Made by a program: the position numbers and the translations under genes
NCBI GenBank assembly: GCA_027422505.1
Contig: JAPQWV010001364.1
Coordinates: forward strand, 1 to 64,000
Direction of reading: 5' to 3'
Source of the DNA: Craterostigma plantagineum
Taxonomy: Eukaryota > Streptophyta > Magnoliopsida > Lamiales > Linderniaceae
Length of the DNA stretch: 64,000 bases
In this document: in pieces, positions 33,229 through 46,438 of the stretch
Layout of the letters: each line of letters begins with the position of its first letter
How positions within the stretch are numbered: position 1 is the first letter of the stretch
The notes under the pieces: generated by a model
Database searches by the model: none
Told to the model about the DNA's origin: nothing
The model's input: only the letters and a program-made list of their open reading frames with translations

Positions 33229-34059
33229 TAGGGGTGGTTCGGTACGGTATACCGTACCAAAACTGTGATACCGTATACCGTACCGAAATTTCGGTATTCA
33301 AAAAAATCATACCAATACCATACCAAAATTTCGGTATACCTTAAATTTCGATACGGTATCATACCGAAATTTCGGTATGGTATCGGTATCATACCTTCTA
33401 TACCATTTATACGGAGGTTTTTTACCATGCATGTCTCGTGACTGGTTAATTCGTTGTTTGGAATTTTTAATCAATTCAAACTCCTTAGGCCCCAATAAGA
33501 TAGATTATTAATACTAAATTTTTCAAAATAAAAAGATTTTTAACCTTAAATAATTTACATATTTTAGCTAGTCTCCTTAGTGAAAAAAATTAACAAAATT
33601 AGTGAAGATTAACAAAAAGTAATTGCATTGCATCTTCACACTTTCAAAAATCATGAAAAACATTAAAAAAAGCGAAAATTAAACATTACTTGAGTTACAT
33701 AAGTAAAATATGGTGGGCCTAATATTAGAAAGTTGTGTATAAGTTAATAATTTATGGGCTAAATAAGTTTACGAAGATCCTTAATTTTTCATTTTATATT
33801 TTTTGAAATAATATAATATATATAGGTGTGTATATATATATATATATATGAAATATATTAAAAAATTTAGAATTTCGATATTCGGTATAATCGGTATACC
33901 TAATTTTAAAAACTTTCATACCATTACCGTACCGAAAATTTTCGGTACCGTATCATACCTTACCAAAAACTTCGGTATACCAAAATTTTCGATATTTTCG
34001 ATACGATTCGATACGATAAGGACGGTATTTCGGTATTTCGGTATTTTTCCCCAGCCCTA
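33229..34059. mobile_element. 831-bp hAT MITE with GGTATACC-type ends
   Basis: Ends TAGGGGTG and CAGCCCTA, with an exact 8-bp target duplication ATCCATAT at 33221-33228 and 34060-34067. The termini are packed with CGGTATACCG/TTCGGTAT motifs and the core is AT-rich. The empty site is preserved at about 13845-13852. Confidence 0.94.
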
Positions 34060-34348
34060 ATCCATATCAAGTCTCGCAAAGCATTATTATTACATTATCC
34101 AGCATCAGAAAAAAAAACAAATAATTCTCTCTGATATATATCAACTGTACAACTTGCATACTCTCCCCTTGTTTCATTTTGCTGCTTAAACAGTAGAGTA
34201 AAACAACTTCAAAATAAACATGGCAAAAGAAAAGAGGCGATAGACGATAAATAAAATACGATATTCCCAAGCAGACGCAAAGTCTCATAATAACCAACAT
34301 CGACAAGGAACGCATCGAAGAATCATCAGTTATGTACAGAGAGTATCA

Positions 34349-37300
34349 TCACAGTTCAACATCATGGAGATCTCCACCGTCGTTCACCGACGATGAGTAA
34401 GCATCTTCTTGCATGAACCCTAACACCTCTCCTAAAGGTTTCACTTCGCCCTTTTGGGGCGGGCTGAACGACCCGTTCAAGCTCCCGCTCCAAGACGCCG
34501 TTCGTCGGGATTGGGCCGTGAAGGAACTGCTGCTCTGATCCTTAACGTTGTTCATGCTAGCAAATCGCTGCATAGGCATGATGGGATTGTGGGGAAATGA
34601 ACGGCGAGGATTGTCCATAGGAGATGTAGATGGGTTATTATTCTCCATCGTCGGATTGCTTTGTGTGGAGCCATCGAAGGGCTGAGGATGCTCCGCGTTG
34701 GATGTTGATGATACGGGCGATGGGACGAAGAACTTCGGGTTTGCTGCCGTTGGTGCATTGGGTTTGGTGGTGGAAGGAATGGGAGGTGATTGGAATAAAT
34801 TCGACGCCTTTCCACCCCCTTGATTAAATGTGTCGACGTATCTGTAACAAAAATTGTGGTGTTAGATTCTCTCAAATATGACCTAATAATGTCTCACAAA
34901 TTGGATCTGTAGTCTAGGCATTATGCTATGCGAATAACCAAAAGTGCATACAGAATTCAGTTCTTTCCAAGAATGCTACGGAAACTAACCCTATCGGCAC
35001 TTTCACGCGCACCTACAAACATGTGGGTCCCATTTCATCTACTTCCTAGATGATTTTATAGTACTTTCGTGCATGCGTGTCGAGATAATTAATAGAGAAT
35101 GGTGAGACAACAGATTAGGGTTTTACCTTGAGCGGACTCCTATCCTCCCACGTGCTGAGTACTGATTACCAGTGGTTGGAGGGAGCGGGGGCATTCCCGA
35201 ACTACTATTGTCCATAGTGCTCGGGGTTTTAATATCAGGGATTCCATTGCTCAAAGAAGGCTCACTTTGCAATCTACTCGACGTATAATCAGGCGGTCCA
35301 TTCTGAAAAGCTGAAGTTGTCGGCGGTGGTGGAAGAGATGTTTCCTCAGCTGGTGGTTCGGCGCCCTCTTCGACCCATCTCTTAAGGTTTTCGTCGTAAT
35401 AGAACTTGTTTGAGTCGCCCAATTTTGCCTACCGAAAAGTAAAAGATCAACCAACAACTGAAGGTAATAAATAACTTCTACAGAATTCGAAGACCTTTGT
35501 GCTTTTACCTGGCGTCCCTGACGAGGTTTGAGCACCAAGCCAACGGTTTTCTGCAGTAGAGAAGATCCAAATCCAAAACGACCAAAGCGAGATGTGCCTG
35601 TTGCTGATGCTTTATCTTGCACGCCAGTGGAATTGGGTTCTTTGAATCAGCCTGGCATTGGTTTTTGAAATAACATCTTGGTCTCTTTTGCAAGTGCGTT
35701 AAAATCAAAAAAGTAAGACGCATAATATAGACGGAGACAAACCTGCCTTGGACTTCTTCCGAAATCAGGCTCAGAAACACTTCTCATGTGCATGGATGTT
35801 TTGTTTCCATCAGCTGCCCACTCATTTATGGGCTCCATCGATTGATTAGGCACTAATGAAGACATAGCCAATGTTGATTGGCTAGTTGATACTCTAGGCC
35901 CCATCGATTGCTGATGATTGTCAATGCCATGTGGAACGCCACCTTGGGTTGGGATTGGAGGGGGTAGACCGCCTACGACACGATGTGCCGTGCTATCAAA
36001 AAGGTTGAGCAGTTTGCCGATGAATTCTTTGGGAGCTTTTGTAGAAAATCCGCCCTTCATCCCAATGGATTATGATTAGGAATAGTACTACAAGAAAACA
36101 GATATGAGTTGAAGCGCATGGATGCTTACCTGTTGATGAGCTTTGATCCTTTCCTCGAGAGATGAAACTAACTGTCTTAAGTGCTCGGATTCTGCGCTTC
36201 GGCCAGTTTTAAGTGACTTCAATACGGCATTACAGTACCTAAAGATTGGACAGCTATGATTAGAGTACTATGGCAAAAGGCCTCAGAATAGATGAAGTTT
36301 GAATTTGTCTGACTTACTTAAGTGACTCAGATATCCTTCCAACCTCTGCCAACATGTGTGCATAAATAAGCTTGTAAGGTTGAAACGGAAGTAAGACGAA
36401 CTGAGAGTTCCCAAGCGTCTTTGAGTGTTCGTATATCTCCGTCCTCTGTCAAAATTAGAGAATCAAAATGGTCAATAACGTCTGTCGCATGTGTCATAGG
36501 AGACAGTAATAACAGAACAGATATGTGTAGTGCATAATCGAAGCATAAGTCAACCATTTCAGAGTGGTGCATTACAGAGGTGTTGCCACAACTCAGTTCC
36601 ATGGATAGACATGCTTCTCTAGCATTTGAATAAAGAGAACATCTTACCAGCTCAACAGCGATATGTAACACTTAGTTTACATATATACTTCCACAGTTCC
36701 AAATGGATCAAAATTACAAAGGATACAGATAAAGAGAGAGAGGAGAGTACAATGTAATGCACAATATTTCCCAGCGAGCAATACAAGTTAAATACATTGA
36801 AAGCAGATCAACTAACATAACATAAGTAATAATTGCATGAACTTGCCATCTGGATATTCTTTCTCCAAGCCACAATAACACGGTTAAGCATACGTTAACA
36901 ATGGTTTAAGATTAAACAACAATGATATCAAACCTGAATCGCTTCTGGACTTGCATAAGTCCGTGGGTGCTTCAAGTGATCAGCACCGATAAGGCACAAT
37001 CTTGCACTGTCTGAAAACTGCTCGAAACTTGCTTCCGCAACCAAATAGCAAATGTGAGCAGCAATTATCTGATCGTGGAAAAGGATCAGTAAAAGAACAA
37101 CTAGCAATGAGAAAAAAAATCACGAATATGAAAGGATGCGCACAAAGAGACCAAAAAGCGCAAGAACGTACATCACTTCTGTCTCTCCATAAACAATCCC
37201 CAAGATGGATAAGCACAAGTTCGTCATCTTTTGTTCTATTTGCAGTTATCAAAGCCAGATTCTCTTCCCAGTCATCCAGCATGCTATTGGAACCAACCTG

Positions 37301-40300
37301 TGTATAATTAAAAAAGAGAACAACCAATCTATATAAAACTTCACATCGGAATTAATCCAAATAATTAATATCGTGAATAGAAATCCACTAACCTGAGCTG
37401 GTTGATGAGGCATGCTTACAGGACCAAACTTGTTATTACTCTGAACTGAGCCATCAGTTGAAAAGACGTCAGCTGGTTGGCCAGCAATCAGAAGACATAA
37501 TGTCCGCAATGGTGATCCTGGAGTCAACTGGCGCAGAGCCATTTGCTTCACAGTTTCATAGTAGAACTGCAGTGAATGATGATAAAGGGTCGATTTCACG
37601 ATTATGATCGAATTGTATGAATAAAAAGGCAACTATTAAGGTAAACCTTATACCGACTAACCTGATCACCAAGTTGGGCAGCAAGAACAAGGGCAGGGCC
37701 CCACAATTGACCCTCCTGTGCACATTGTAAAGCCTCTTTCTTTCTCCCGGAAACAAGAAGATCTTGAACCACAGAAGCAGTGGCCTGCAACATAAGTAAA
37801 TACACAAAAAATGAATACAATCTCATAAATTAAAATACATTAGGTTTAATCTATTTACCCGTAATTGCCCTTCAGACGGCATTTGCTGCAAGCATTGGGC
37901 AACTGCACCATATTGATGGAACTGCTGACGACTTCCTTTTGCAGATGCAAATAGTTTTGCAATAGCTGATTCTGGAGTATCAGACTCCTAATATAACACG
38001 AAATGGTGAAATAATAAGAAAGTATATTAGACAATAATCCTAATGTCTGGGACAAGGAGCAAGAAAGCATCTAGTTCTTGAAAACTCATAATCGAGTTCG
38101 TAGCAACTGTGAGATATACATTATCGGATTATGGAAAGGACATTATGACTTGCTCCAATAGCTACGTGTCCACCAACAAAGCGCAAATCATACATGTTAA
38201 TAAATTCAGAAATTCATAAAATACTCCTTGACGAGTTCAAAAAATGCGCGCATAAGTGGCAATGCCAAAGTTAGTATAGGACTAAAGGGGGCTGTAAATA
38301 GACACTGAGATTCATCGTCTACTGATGAACTCTCTGTTCCACCGTTGTGACTAATGTGAGCGAAAACAAATTCAAATCAAATGGTTAAAAACGCAATAAT
38401 GAACGATAACGCAGGCACTTTAATGTATAACTAATGCCAGTTAAATAATCGCCAAATGATCAATGGTTGATAAACCAGTTGATAACTCTTACAAAAGCAT
38501 CTGAAGAGAGATTGTAAGACACCGAATACGAAAAGCGGAATGTCGATCCATTTTGATATTGATTCGAAATCTGGATCAACTAAGCAATACATACCTTCAA
38601 AGAGGCATCTGCACCATAAGGATGTCGCAGTTTCCCATAATACTGGCAGGCTATTTTAAGCAGTGAAAGAAGCAACTTCAACACTTCAGCTTTCCTGTTA
38701 TCCGTGTACGGAGACCCAAGATTTGAGATTCTCTCGTCAATCCATTTATGTAACTCCTTAATTACAACATTTCCACCAGTAAGAGGACCTGGCGCAGGAT
38801 GCTGGCATAAAGCCTGGAAATAGTTGCAAGAGCCTATTCCAGGAGCTGAATAATTGACATTGTTAATAGCCACTTCTGCTAAGTTAAGGACTGATATCGA
38901 GCCTCCTCCAGCAGAATTCTTCATGAAAAATTCATTTGAAAGGCAAAGGAAAAAATTACAGACGAGATTCAAGAATGATCAGTAAACCAAAGAGTACGAT
39001 ATAGCTACTTACCTGAGCTCCAAAGCTAGTCGAATATGTGTCTTTCATCAGTATAAGCTTTCCTCCAAATCCAAAAGTAACTAAAGCATGTGCAGGGCGA
39101 CCCGCAGATGATCTTCCAGCAGCAGGGGAGTAGGAGGTTTGAGCATTCGGAACATGTTGTTCAGAAAAGTAGATTGGGTTATTAACGTTGTAATAATCAC
39201 CACTGAAATACTTTTGGCCGTTCTGGTTCATGCCTGAATCATTAAAATGGTGACTCAAACTTTGTGATAGAGATGCTGCAGATAACTCGTTTGGACTTTG
39301 GCTCGTAGTAGGATAGTACGGACCTCTTACCCCTTGCTGAACAGAACTCTGTTGGTTACCATGCGCATTCATATACATGTTCTGCCCAGTATGATTATCT
39401 AAAAGTTGGTTCCTACTGTAAAAAGAACCAGCTACATCATTTGCCTCAGCTCCTGGTTGCCACATGCTTGAGCTCAGTTCATTTTGGACAGACCCTGCCC
39501 ATTTTTTATCCTGTAAGTGACTGCCTAAGCCTTGAGGACTGTGGTTATCACCCAAACCATGAGAGGTATATGTTTCCCCGCCATCGTGTTGAGAAGATGA
39601 AAGAGCCGATCCATATCCATCCTGATTAGCTTGACCTTGTGCTTGAGGTGTAGACTGAACTGACGCGGCATATGATTCCAAAGTGCGCCACTCACTGGCT
39701 ATAGTATCATAATACCAGCCAGGGTATTGTGGATCAAACACCATATGAGATGGGTATACATTATTATCCTGAGAACCCTGATTCCAGTCCGATACCTCAT
39801 TGCTTTGACTACTAACGTATGAAACTTGATTCAGATCACCTGTTTCTGAAACATCACCAACTAAAGAGCCTTGATTCCAACTACTAAGACTAACTGTTTT
39901 ACCCATGTCGGCTACTGAACCAGACACTGACTGAGAACTTTGTTGCAAGTAAGAGAATTCACTCTGTGCATCAGCTACTCCCCAAGCAGATGTATGATCA
40001 CTGGCATCTGCCTGCGCGCTTGAACTTGCATCATAACCATCTATCTGATACCATTGTCCAGTATTTGCATCATACTTCCAACCTGGATATTGATTCTCCC
40101 AAAAATCGCTGTTATTCTGATCATGTGTACTGGCACTAATATCTGTTACAATAGCATTGTTATAAGCATCAATTTGCTGAACTTTATTGTCTGTGTTATC
40201 AACAAATGTGGGCTCGCTAAAATTGTTTCCAACAGTCAGCTGAGGTCCATTGTGAATAAAATTGCTAGTCTTGTCATCAAATGCATTGCTAGCATTAGCA

Positions 40301-40887
40301 CCTTCAACTTCACTAAAAAAGTCTGAGTATGACCCGAATCCACTAATATCATTCTCCGCAGGATCAGCATGAAATGCACTCCATTCGACCTCCTTAACTC
40401 CTTGAATTGCTGCGTTCTTCGTCGCAATAGTCTGATCAGAGAAAGAATCCATGGAGCTCTTACTCACTACCGTTGCATCTGATGAACGTTGGCTCTCCCC
40501 ATTATCATTTTCTGCAGTTTCCACCAAATTATCAAAGGCAAATGAGTCCGATGCAACTAAGCGATTTCCTGTCTCTTCCACATGTCCGACTTCAACACCA
40601 AGTCCAACACTTCCCTTCTCTGAAGATAAATCTTCAGCTGGTAGAAGATGATTACCACTAATCTGGTCAAAATCAATTTCACCATTGCCATCAAGATCAT
40701 TTATATTCAAATCGGCAAATGCCTGAGCAGCCTCATCAGATTCATTCCCATCTGCAAACACTGGAGCTACAGATTCGGAAGATGGGGTGATCTTAAAGTC
40801 AACATCGTCATCGTCATTGACCAACTTATCAAAAAACTCTTCATCAGAGTTATCCTCCACCTGAAATAGAGGAGGATTCGACGCCAT
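34349..40887 (-). CDS. SEC16: SEC16 (MAIGO5-like) ER exit site scaffold
   Basis: Thirteen exons: 40887-39013, 38918-38595, 37987-37859, 37784-37662, 37566-37393, 37297-37172, 37068-36934, 36445-36318, 36238-36130, 36054-35743, 35651-35509, 35428-35127 and 34841-34349. The protein is about 1457 residues. SEC16 organises COPII coats at ER exit sites. Visible: the acidic start MASNPPLFQVEDNSDEEFF; two YPGWxYD repeats near residues 267 and 387; the central domain entered by VTFGFGGKL (about 605); a helical Sec16 C-terminal domain (about 740-1040); and a Ser/Pro-rich tail with KFYYDENLKRWVEEG. The coding sum is 4373 bases; one base lost near 35638 (AAAGAACCC for AAAGGAACCC) restores 4374. ATG 40887 is preferred over an upstream in-frame one because families start there. 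Confidence 0.95.
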
Positions 40888-41305
40888 CTCGGGAAACCTC
40901 GCAGAATCTGAACGCCCCAAACACCAATTGGGGCCGAAATTCAAAATAACCTAACTGATTCAAGCTGGCAGAGTCAGATCCAACGACGACGAACCCGCTC
41001 AATCAATTAATGATCCCCATTAATCGAAAAAAGATGCTCCTGTTCTTTCTCTGGGAGGAAGAATACAGTCGACGACACAGCGATCGCGGGAGATCTAGGG
41101 TTTTACGAGTTTACCTTACCACCGAATCATTAACGACCGCAAGAGGAACGTTAAATTACTGAGAATCCATCGTCATCTTGCTGCAATCGAACGCTGGTAA
41201 AATTACAATCGGTTGCTATATGCAAGAATAAAGCGAACGATTCTGAAATTTCCAATCGGTTGCTCTATGATGAGCTCGTGTACAGGTATAATCTATATAT
41301 ATGTG

Positions 41306-41307
<2 letters not shown>

Positions 41308-41341
<34 letters not shown>
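41308..41341. repeat. GA microsatellite upstream of SEC16
   Basis: About 17 GA units, 420 bases upstream of the SEC16 ATG, probably in its promoter or 5' leader. Confidence 0.85.
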
Positions 41342-41342
<1 letters not shown>

Positions 41343-41456
41343 TGTGAACGGAGTTAGGAATGGAAAGAAAACCAAACCTCGATTTCGCCTTCAGTTAACT
41401 ATTTCCTTCGTAAATTAATAAGGCCGTTAGTAATAATTTAATATCATATGTTCTAT

Positions 41457-41853
41457 GGTAATCTACAGAAAAATACTCATTTATATAAAAAATTTGCAAG
41501 TCAGATCCCATGTCAGAAAATAAGTACCATTGTACGTACCATTTTTCCAGTCTTGACGTACCTTTTTGTATATGTATTAAGTATCATATCACGTGTATAT
41601 ATGGTACCACATATGGTACCTATATACGGTCTATATGGTACCTTAATGTGAAGTATGATGTACCATTTTCTTACTGTATAACGTACCACAATATGTTTCC
41701 ATATGGTACCTAAATGTGTTCTATGAAGTACTTGCGGCGGAACGGGTACCAATCTGCAAAAATTTTATTGGTACCTGCATATAAAAAAAAACCTGACAGG
41801 TGTCTGGCTTGCGAATTTTTTTATATAAATGGGTATTTTTTTGTTAAATCCCT
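41457..41853. mobile_element. 397-bp MULE-MITE
   Basis: TIRs of about 50 bp share AAAAATACTCATTTATATAA (left) with the inverted right end. The target duplication TATGTTCTAT (41447-41456 and 41854-41863) is 9-10 bp. The interior is rich in GGTACC/GTACCA motifs and carries no coding region. Confidence 0.85.
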
Positions 41854-41863
41854 TATGTTCTAT

Positions 41864-42499
41864 TATTATTAGATTTAAAAATAGGGGTGTTCAATACTCA
41901 ATAGTAGTTTGTGTATACTTTTTATTTTTGTTGTGCAATTGAGGTATGTAAATAGTTAACGTGTTTAGATAAAAATAAATAAAAAATAAAGCTTTAAATA
42001 GTAACTATGCATGGGATACCGAATTAATTGAGTTAAACACCATTTATATATTATATAGAAAAATTCTATATCGCCTGCTATTTGTTGTTTGAATAGATTT
42101 TAGTTTAATATTTATGATCTTTTTCTTAAGCGAAACTTTGATTAACTAAACAACAAAATTAACGGACTAAAGAACGAAAACTAGGAGCAGTGGGGGTAAA
42201 GAAACCTCTCAACAAGAGATAAAAATCGAAAAAAAAAGCAAGACAAACCATAACGAAAGAAAAAAATGCAAACTTCGAAAAAAAGAAATCGCCTAGAACT
42301 CCATAATAATGTTAGAAAAGAGGTTTCGATGTGAGAAGGGAGAAAAAACAAAAGAAAAGCATAAACAATAAGAAAAACAAGAGTGTTTTTTATCATTGAT
42401 TGATGAACTCATTTTATTATTAATCTCGTGATTTTGTCTTCGAAAAAGAATGGTGTAAACCTGTGACCAAGACCTACTGCACATTCAAAGGGGTGCTTT
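41864..42499. other. Intergenic DNA between SEC16 and WAT1-like gene
   Basis: AT-rich; no gene, RNA or bounded element seen. Confidence 0.5.
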
Positions 42500-43008
42500 T
42501 AGGGGTGTTCATTCGGTAAAAACCGAACCGAACCGAACCGAAAATTCGGTTACCGAAAATTTCGGTTTTTTATTTTGTCGGTTCGGTTTTCGGTTAAAAC
42601 CGAATTTTTTCGGTTCGGTTTCGGTTACCGACCGAAAAACCGAAATTAAAAAAAAAATTAATTTTTGGGGGAAAAATAATATTTTAATACCAAACCGAAT
42701 TAATTTAAATATATATATTATATTAATTATTAAATATATATAGAAAAAATAATATTTATATATCATAACCGAATTTATTATATATATATATATATTAATT
42801 AATATATTAAATATATATTTTAGTTAATTTATTAAATTTCGGTTTTTTTGGTTTTTTTCGGTTAACCGAATTACCGAACCGAAAAAACCGAAAATTTCGG
42901 TTTTCTATTTTTAAGAACCGAAAACCGAACCGAAACTCTTCGGTTCGGTTCGTACGAATTTTCGGTTTTCGGTTCGGTAATCGGTTAAACCGACTTTGAA
43001 CACCCCTA
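42500..43008. mobile_element. 509-bp hAT MITE with CGGTTCGGTT-type ends
   Basis: Ends TAGGGGTGTTC and GAACACCCCTA, with an exact 8-bp target duplication GGTGCTTT at 42492-42499 and 43009-43016. The termini are arrays of CGGTTCGG/CCGAACCG and TCGGTTAACCGA; the core is AT-rich. Confidence 0.95.
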
Positions 43009-43459
43009 GGTGCTTTGACTTTTTTTACTTCCAATAAATTATGTCACTATTTAAAGTTGCGATAAAATAGAAACTACACAATTTGTTTGGCTATTAAGTA
43101 AAAAACTATCCTAATTCACTTGATAGATAGCCTCTCAACATTTAATATTGATGGCAGGCATCTCTGCTGGGGATCACTACCGAAGAAACATATACTAAAT
43201 ATTAAATTAAAATTATATAAAAAAAATTGATATTCAAGAATGGCTGCTTCGCTAAACAGTAAGAAGAAAATAAGAGATTTGGAAAATAAAGGGTTGTCGA
43301 GGTTTCAACTGTTAGAACAACACAGGCGTTGAATATTCGTATGATGCGAGAAAGAAAAAAAAAAGATTGGAATTTGTCGTAATGCCGATCGATGGACGTT
43401 TGTGAGCCAACATACGTACATAATAATTACAAAAAAAAAAGAAGACATTGTTGCCATCA

Positions 43460-45980
43460 TCAAGACAACAAAGGTTTCTCAACATCGTACGAACTTCCCA
43501 CGGAGCCCTCGCCGCCGCCATCTTCGTCGCCGTCGCCGTCTCCGCCGCCGTCGTCATCTTCCCCAATAGAGAAACCCTCCTTCCCTTTAGCCCAAAGCAC
43601 GAAGTAAAGACCAGTGAACATCAAGCACATACCTGCAAGGCTATTCAATTTCTCGGAAATTAAAAATTGAACCTTTTATTTCCTCACAGTGTTCCGAAAG
43701 ATGGAGGGTTTTTTTTCTATTTTTCTTACCATCCAATGCCAATCGATTCTCCTAAGGTTATTACAGAGAGGATCACAGAAATCACAGTTCCCAAAGGGTT
43801 GAAAATGGATACCATAACTGGCCCTCTCTTCTTCATAGCCCATGCATTGAAGCCAGTGCCCATCCCACTAATACACCCAGCCTATTAAAATTTGTAATAT
43901 TATTAATAAATACATATCTATCCACATTTTCCCAGAATATAACAAATATTGTCTCAACTCTCATGTTATAAGTAAAAATAGAGTAAAATGCACGAACGGT
44001 GCTTAAATTTTACCAAAATCTTACTGCCAATGCTCAAATTTTTAGATGTGATATTTTAGTTGCTGGACTTTGCAAAGTATGTCATTTCTGGTTCTTTACA
44101 TCTAAAGAACCGGTAAAAGGAATAGAATGGAAGGATTTTGCAAATTTCAGAAACCAAAATAGGCACAATTAAAAGTTTGAAAATAAAAAATTAGAAATTT
44201 TTTTTTGTTTGGCATACATGTATAAAATAGATAAAAAATTTGGTGGTGATTGAAGATGAATATATTAATTTTTACACTATCAAGTATATATAAAAAAATT
44301 CTAATTGTTGGTGCTCAAACTTTAAATCGGAACCTAAATTTTGCAAAACTGCTCTCATTTGTTTCACCATTTCTTTAGGTCAAACGAACCAAAAAAAAAA
44401 ATCTTGCAAAGTTAGAAAAAAAAATGACACATTTACAACTTTGAACACCAACGGGAGATTTCGGTAAAGTTTAAGAACCATTTTTTTCTGTTCACTCTGA
44501 ATAATTATGAACTTACCAAAATGGTGTAGGCAATGATTTCTTTGACAGAAGGTATGGGCCACGCATCGGAAGTTGAGTAACCACTCTCACGATCTCCGAT
44601 GAACTCAACGACGGCGGTGGTCACAACTCCGATGATCGACGTTAGTGCGCTCAAGCTTATCGGCACCGGAAAATCCCTCAAAGTTATAGCCTGCAATACT
44701 ATTTGGCTCGAAAGAACTAGGACAGCTACGACCAGATAAACACAACCTACGATTGTTTGTCTGTCGAAGATAGTCACGTTAGTTTCTTCTTGGGAACGAT
44801 GAACAACGATGGCGTCTTCTAACATCATCTCCTCGCTGCCGCCCTTATGAGCTTCTCTGTGGCTCTGCATCAGACTCATCACGGCGGCGCCGGAGATGCA
44901 CAGTAGGGTTCCGGCGATCTTTGCTCGACTGTATTTGCATCCTAATTCTATCTTCTCTAATCTGCAAGCCCACGCTATGAAAAATATGAGCCCCGGCGCT
45001 ATGTTGGGCATCGCCGTCGCAATCGCTGGTGAGGTTAGGTGTAGGCCCTTCATGAACAGTGATTGAAACACCGTAACTCTGTCGAGAAACAACATTAGTT
45101 ATTACATAACCAAAGAAGGCGACTTATTTGTGGGGTCTTTTTTAAAAAATGACCTTGTCCCCGGTCTAACGTTAAAAAAAATAGCATTTTTCATTTCATC
45201 TTTTAACAAATTCAATTTAAGGGTTCGTCAATCTACAAGGGTTTGATTTTTACAGGGACATGTGCTGCAGTTGATCGAGCACGGGTCCCAATGCTTCTGC
45301 TATATTATTAAATATTGGTCCCATGCGTCTGAATATTATTAAATATAAAAAAATATTGTGTTTGATATTTGAACAAAGACCTATTACGTGAGCATCTAAC
45401 CACACACCACTGAACTACTACACCCATCAATCATCAATTAGTAAGGGCATAATAGTCATTGCACACTCTTGACCAATTTCAACGTTAACCATGTTAAAGT
45501 TCATTCTCCTAATTTTTCCATTTTTTGCGGGAAAGTGGAAAAGAAAGCTTTATTATTACATTCAATATCATTACCCTCCGAAAGAAAGTAGGAGCAACTG
45601 GGAAAGAAGCTTGGGACTGAGTCTCCTCGGCCATTGGCTCCTGCAAATATACACACAGAAAAAACGCTCACGCGCGCGCGTAAGTGAAGGAGGATGAAGA
45701 TTTTTTTGTTTTCTTACCGTTCGAAGATGAAGGAGATCGGAGCTAAGGCGAGGAAGGTAGCGAAGGTTGAGAATACGATGAGAGTCGAAGGCTTAAAACC
45801 TAATTCTAAGACGTAGCTAAGCAGAACTGAGTTTGCTGCGTATAAAAACTGTACGACGATCAACCCAATGATAACGCCGATGTCTTCGATCTTTCTGTTG
45901 TTTCTAATGCTGGGAATTCGCTCCATGGCTTTGTTCTTTCCTTTTTCTTGTCTTAGTTCTTTCCCTGTAAATCTGAGCAT
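43460..45980 (-). CDS. WAT1-related EamA-type transporter
   Basis: Five exons (45980-45718, 45640-45575, 45078-44517, 43881-43730, 43640-43460) join in frame to 407 residues. Plant WAT1-related (UMAMIT) proteins have ten membrane helices in two EamA repeats and carry amino acids or auxin. Family phrases: FSTFATFLALAPISF, LTSPAIATAMPNIAPGLIF, GMGTGFNAWAMKKRGPV, FNPLGTVISV, LGESIG, GMCLMFTGLYFVLWAKGKE. The tail is an unusual Gly/Asp/Glu-rich stretch followed by SSYDVEKPLLS. The start could instead be the Met at 45926. Intron 3 carries a transposon-like insert. No frame breaks. Which member or substrate cannot be said. Confidence 0.93.
43979..44502. mobile_element. Probable MULE-type insert in WAT1-like intron 3
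   Basis: Imperfect ~45-bp inverted ends: left GAGTAAAATGCACGAACGG then CTTAAATTTTACC; the right end, inverted, GAGTGAACAG then CTTAAACTTTACC. No clean target duplication was found, so class is inferred from TIR length. Confidence 0.5.
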
Positions 45981-46037
45981 GGCGGCTTTCTCTACGTCCC
46001 TTTTTTTTCTTTTCTTTTCTTTTCTTTTTCTTCAGTT

Positions 46038-46047
46038 ATTATATATA
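46038..46047 (-). promoter_or_regulatory. Possible TATA box of the WAT1-like gene
   Basis: The minus strand reads CTATATATAA about 60 bases upstream of the first in-frame ATG (45980). This allows a short leader, or favours the second Met at 45926. Confidence 0.4.
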
Positions 46048-46438
46048 GGGTTGATTTTCGAGGTGGGTTGTTGGGATAATGAGCAATCTTTGGATGATCA
46101 TGGCGATGGAGAAAATATGTCGTCCTAAATTCAATTCAATCCTCGGAGCAAGAAATATTTGGGGAGCTGCTTTTTTGCTTTTCTTTCCCTTTTCCTTCGC
46201 TTGATTTGATTGCAGATGTGTGTAGAGAGAAGATAGGCGAATTCTATGTATGAGAGGAAATGTCTCGGCGCCTGTTAGTTTTTTTCTTTAATTTTTTTTT
46301 CCTCACTCTTTCATCAAGCAAAAGCTTTTGATTTTCTTAGTTATTTAATTAATCTGGCAGACATACTAAGAAGCTACGGTTATCTTGGCGCCCGAAGCTC
46401 ATAATTTGATTTTTAACATCGACCATTAATGCTGCAAA

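Larger units (their letters stand above)
31790..34113. repeat. Paralogous segment, copy interrupted by two transposons
   Basis: Second copy of 13674-13925, present as 31790-31950, 33199-33228 and 34068-34113. The breaks are exactly the two transposons 31951-33189 and 33229-34059. It forms the 3' flank of SEC16. Confidence 0.85.

Noticed and set aside
39441..40869. Several plus-strand frames opposite SEC16 exon 1
   Set aside because: Antisense shadows of a strongly supported 625-codon exon.
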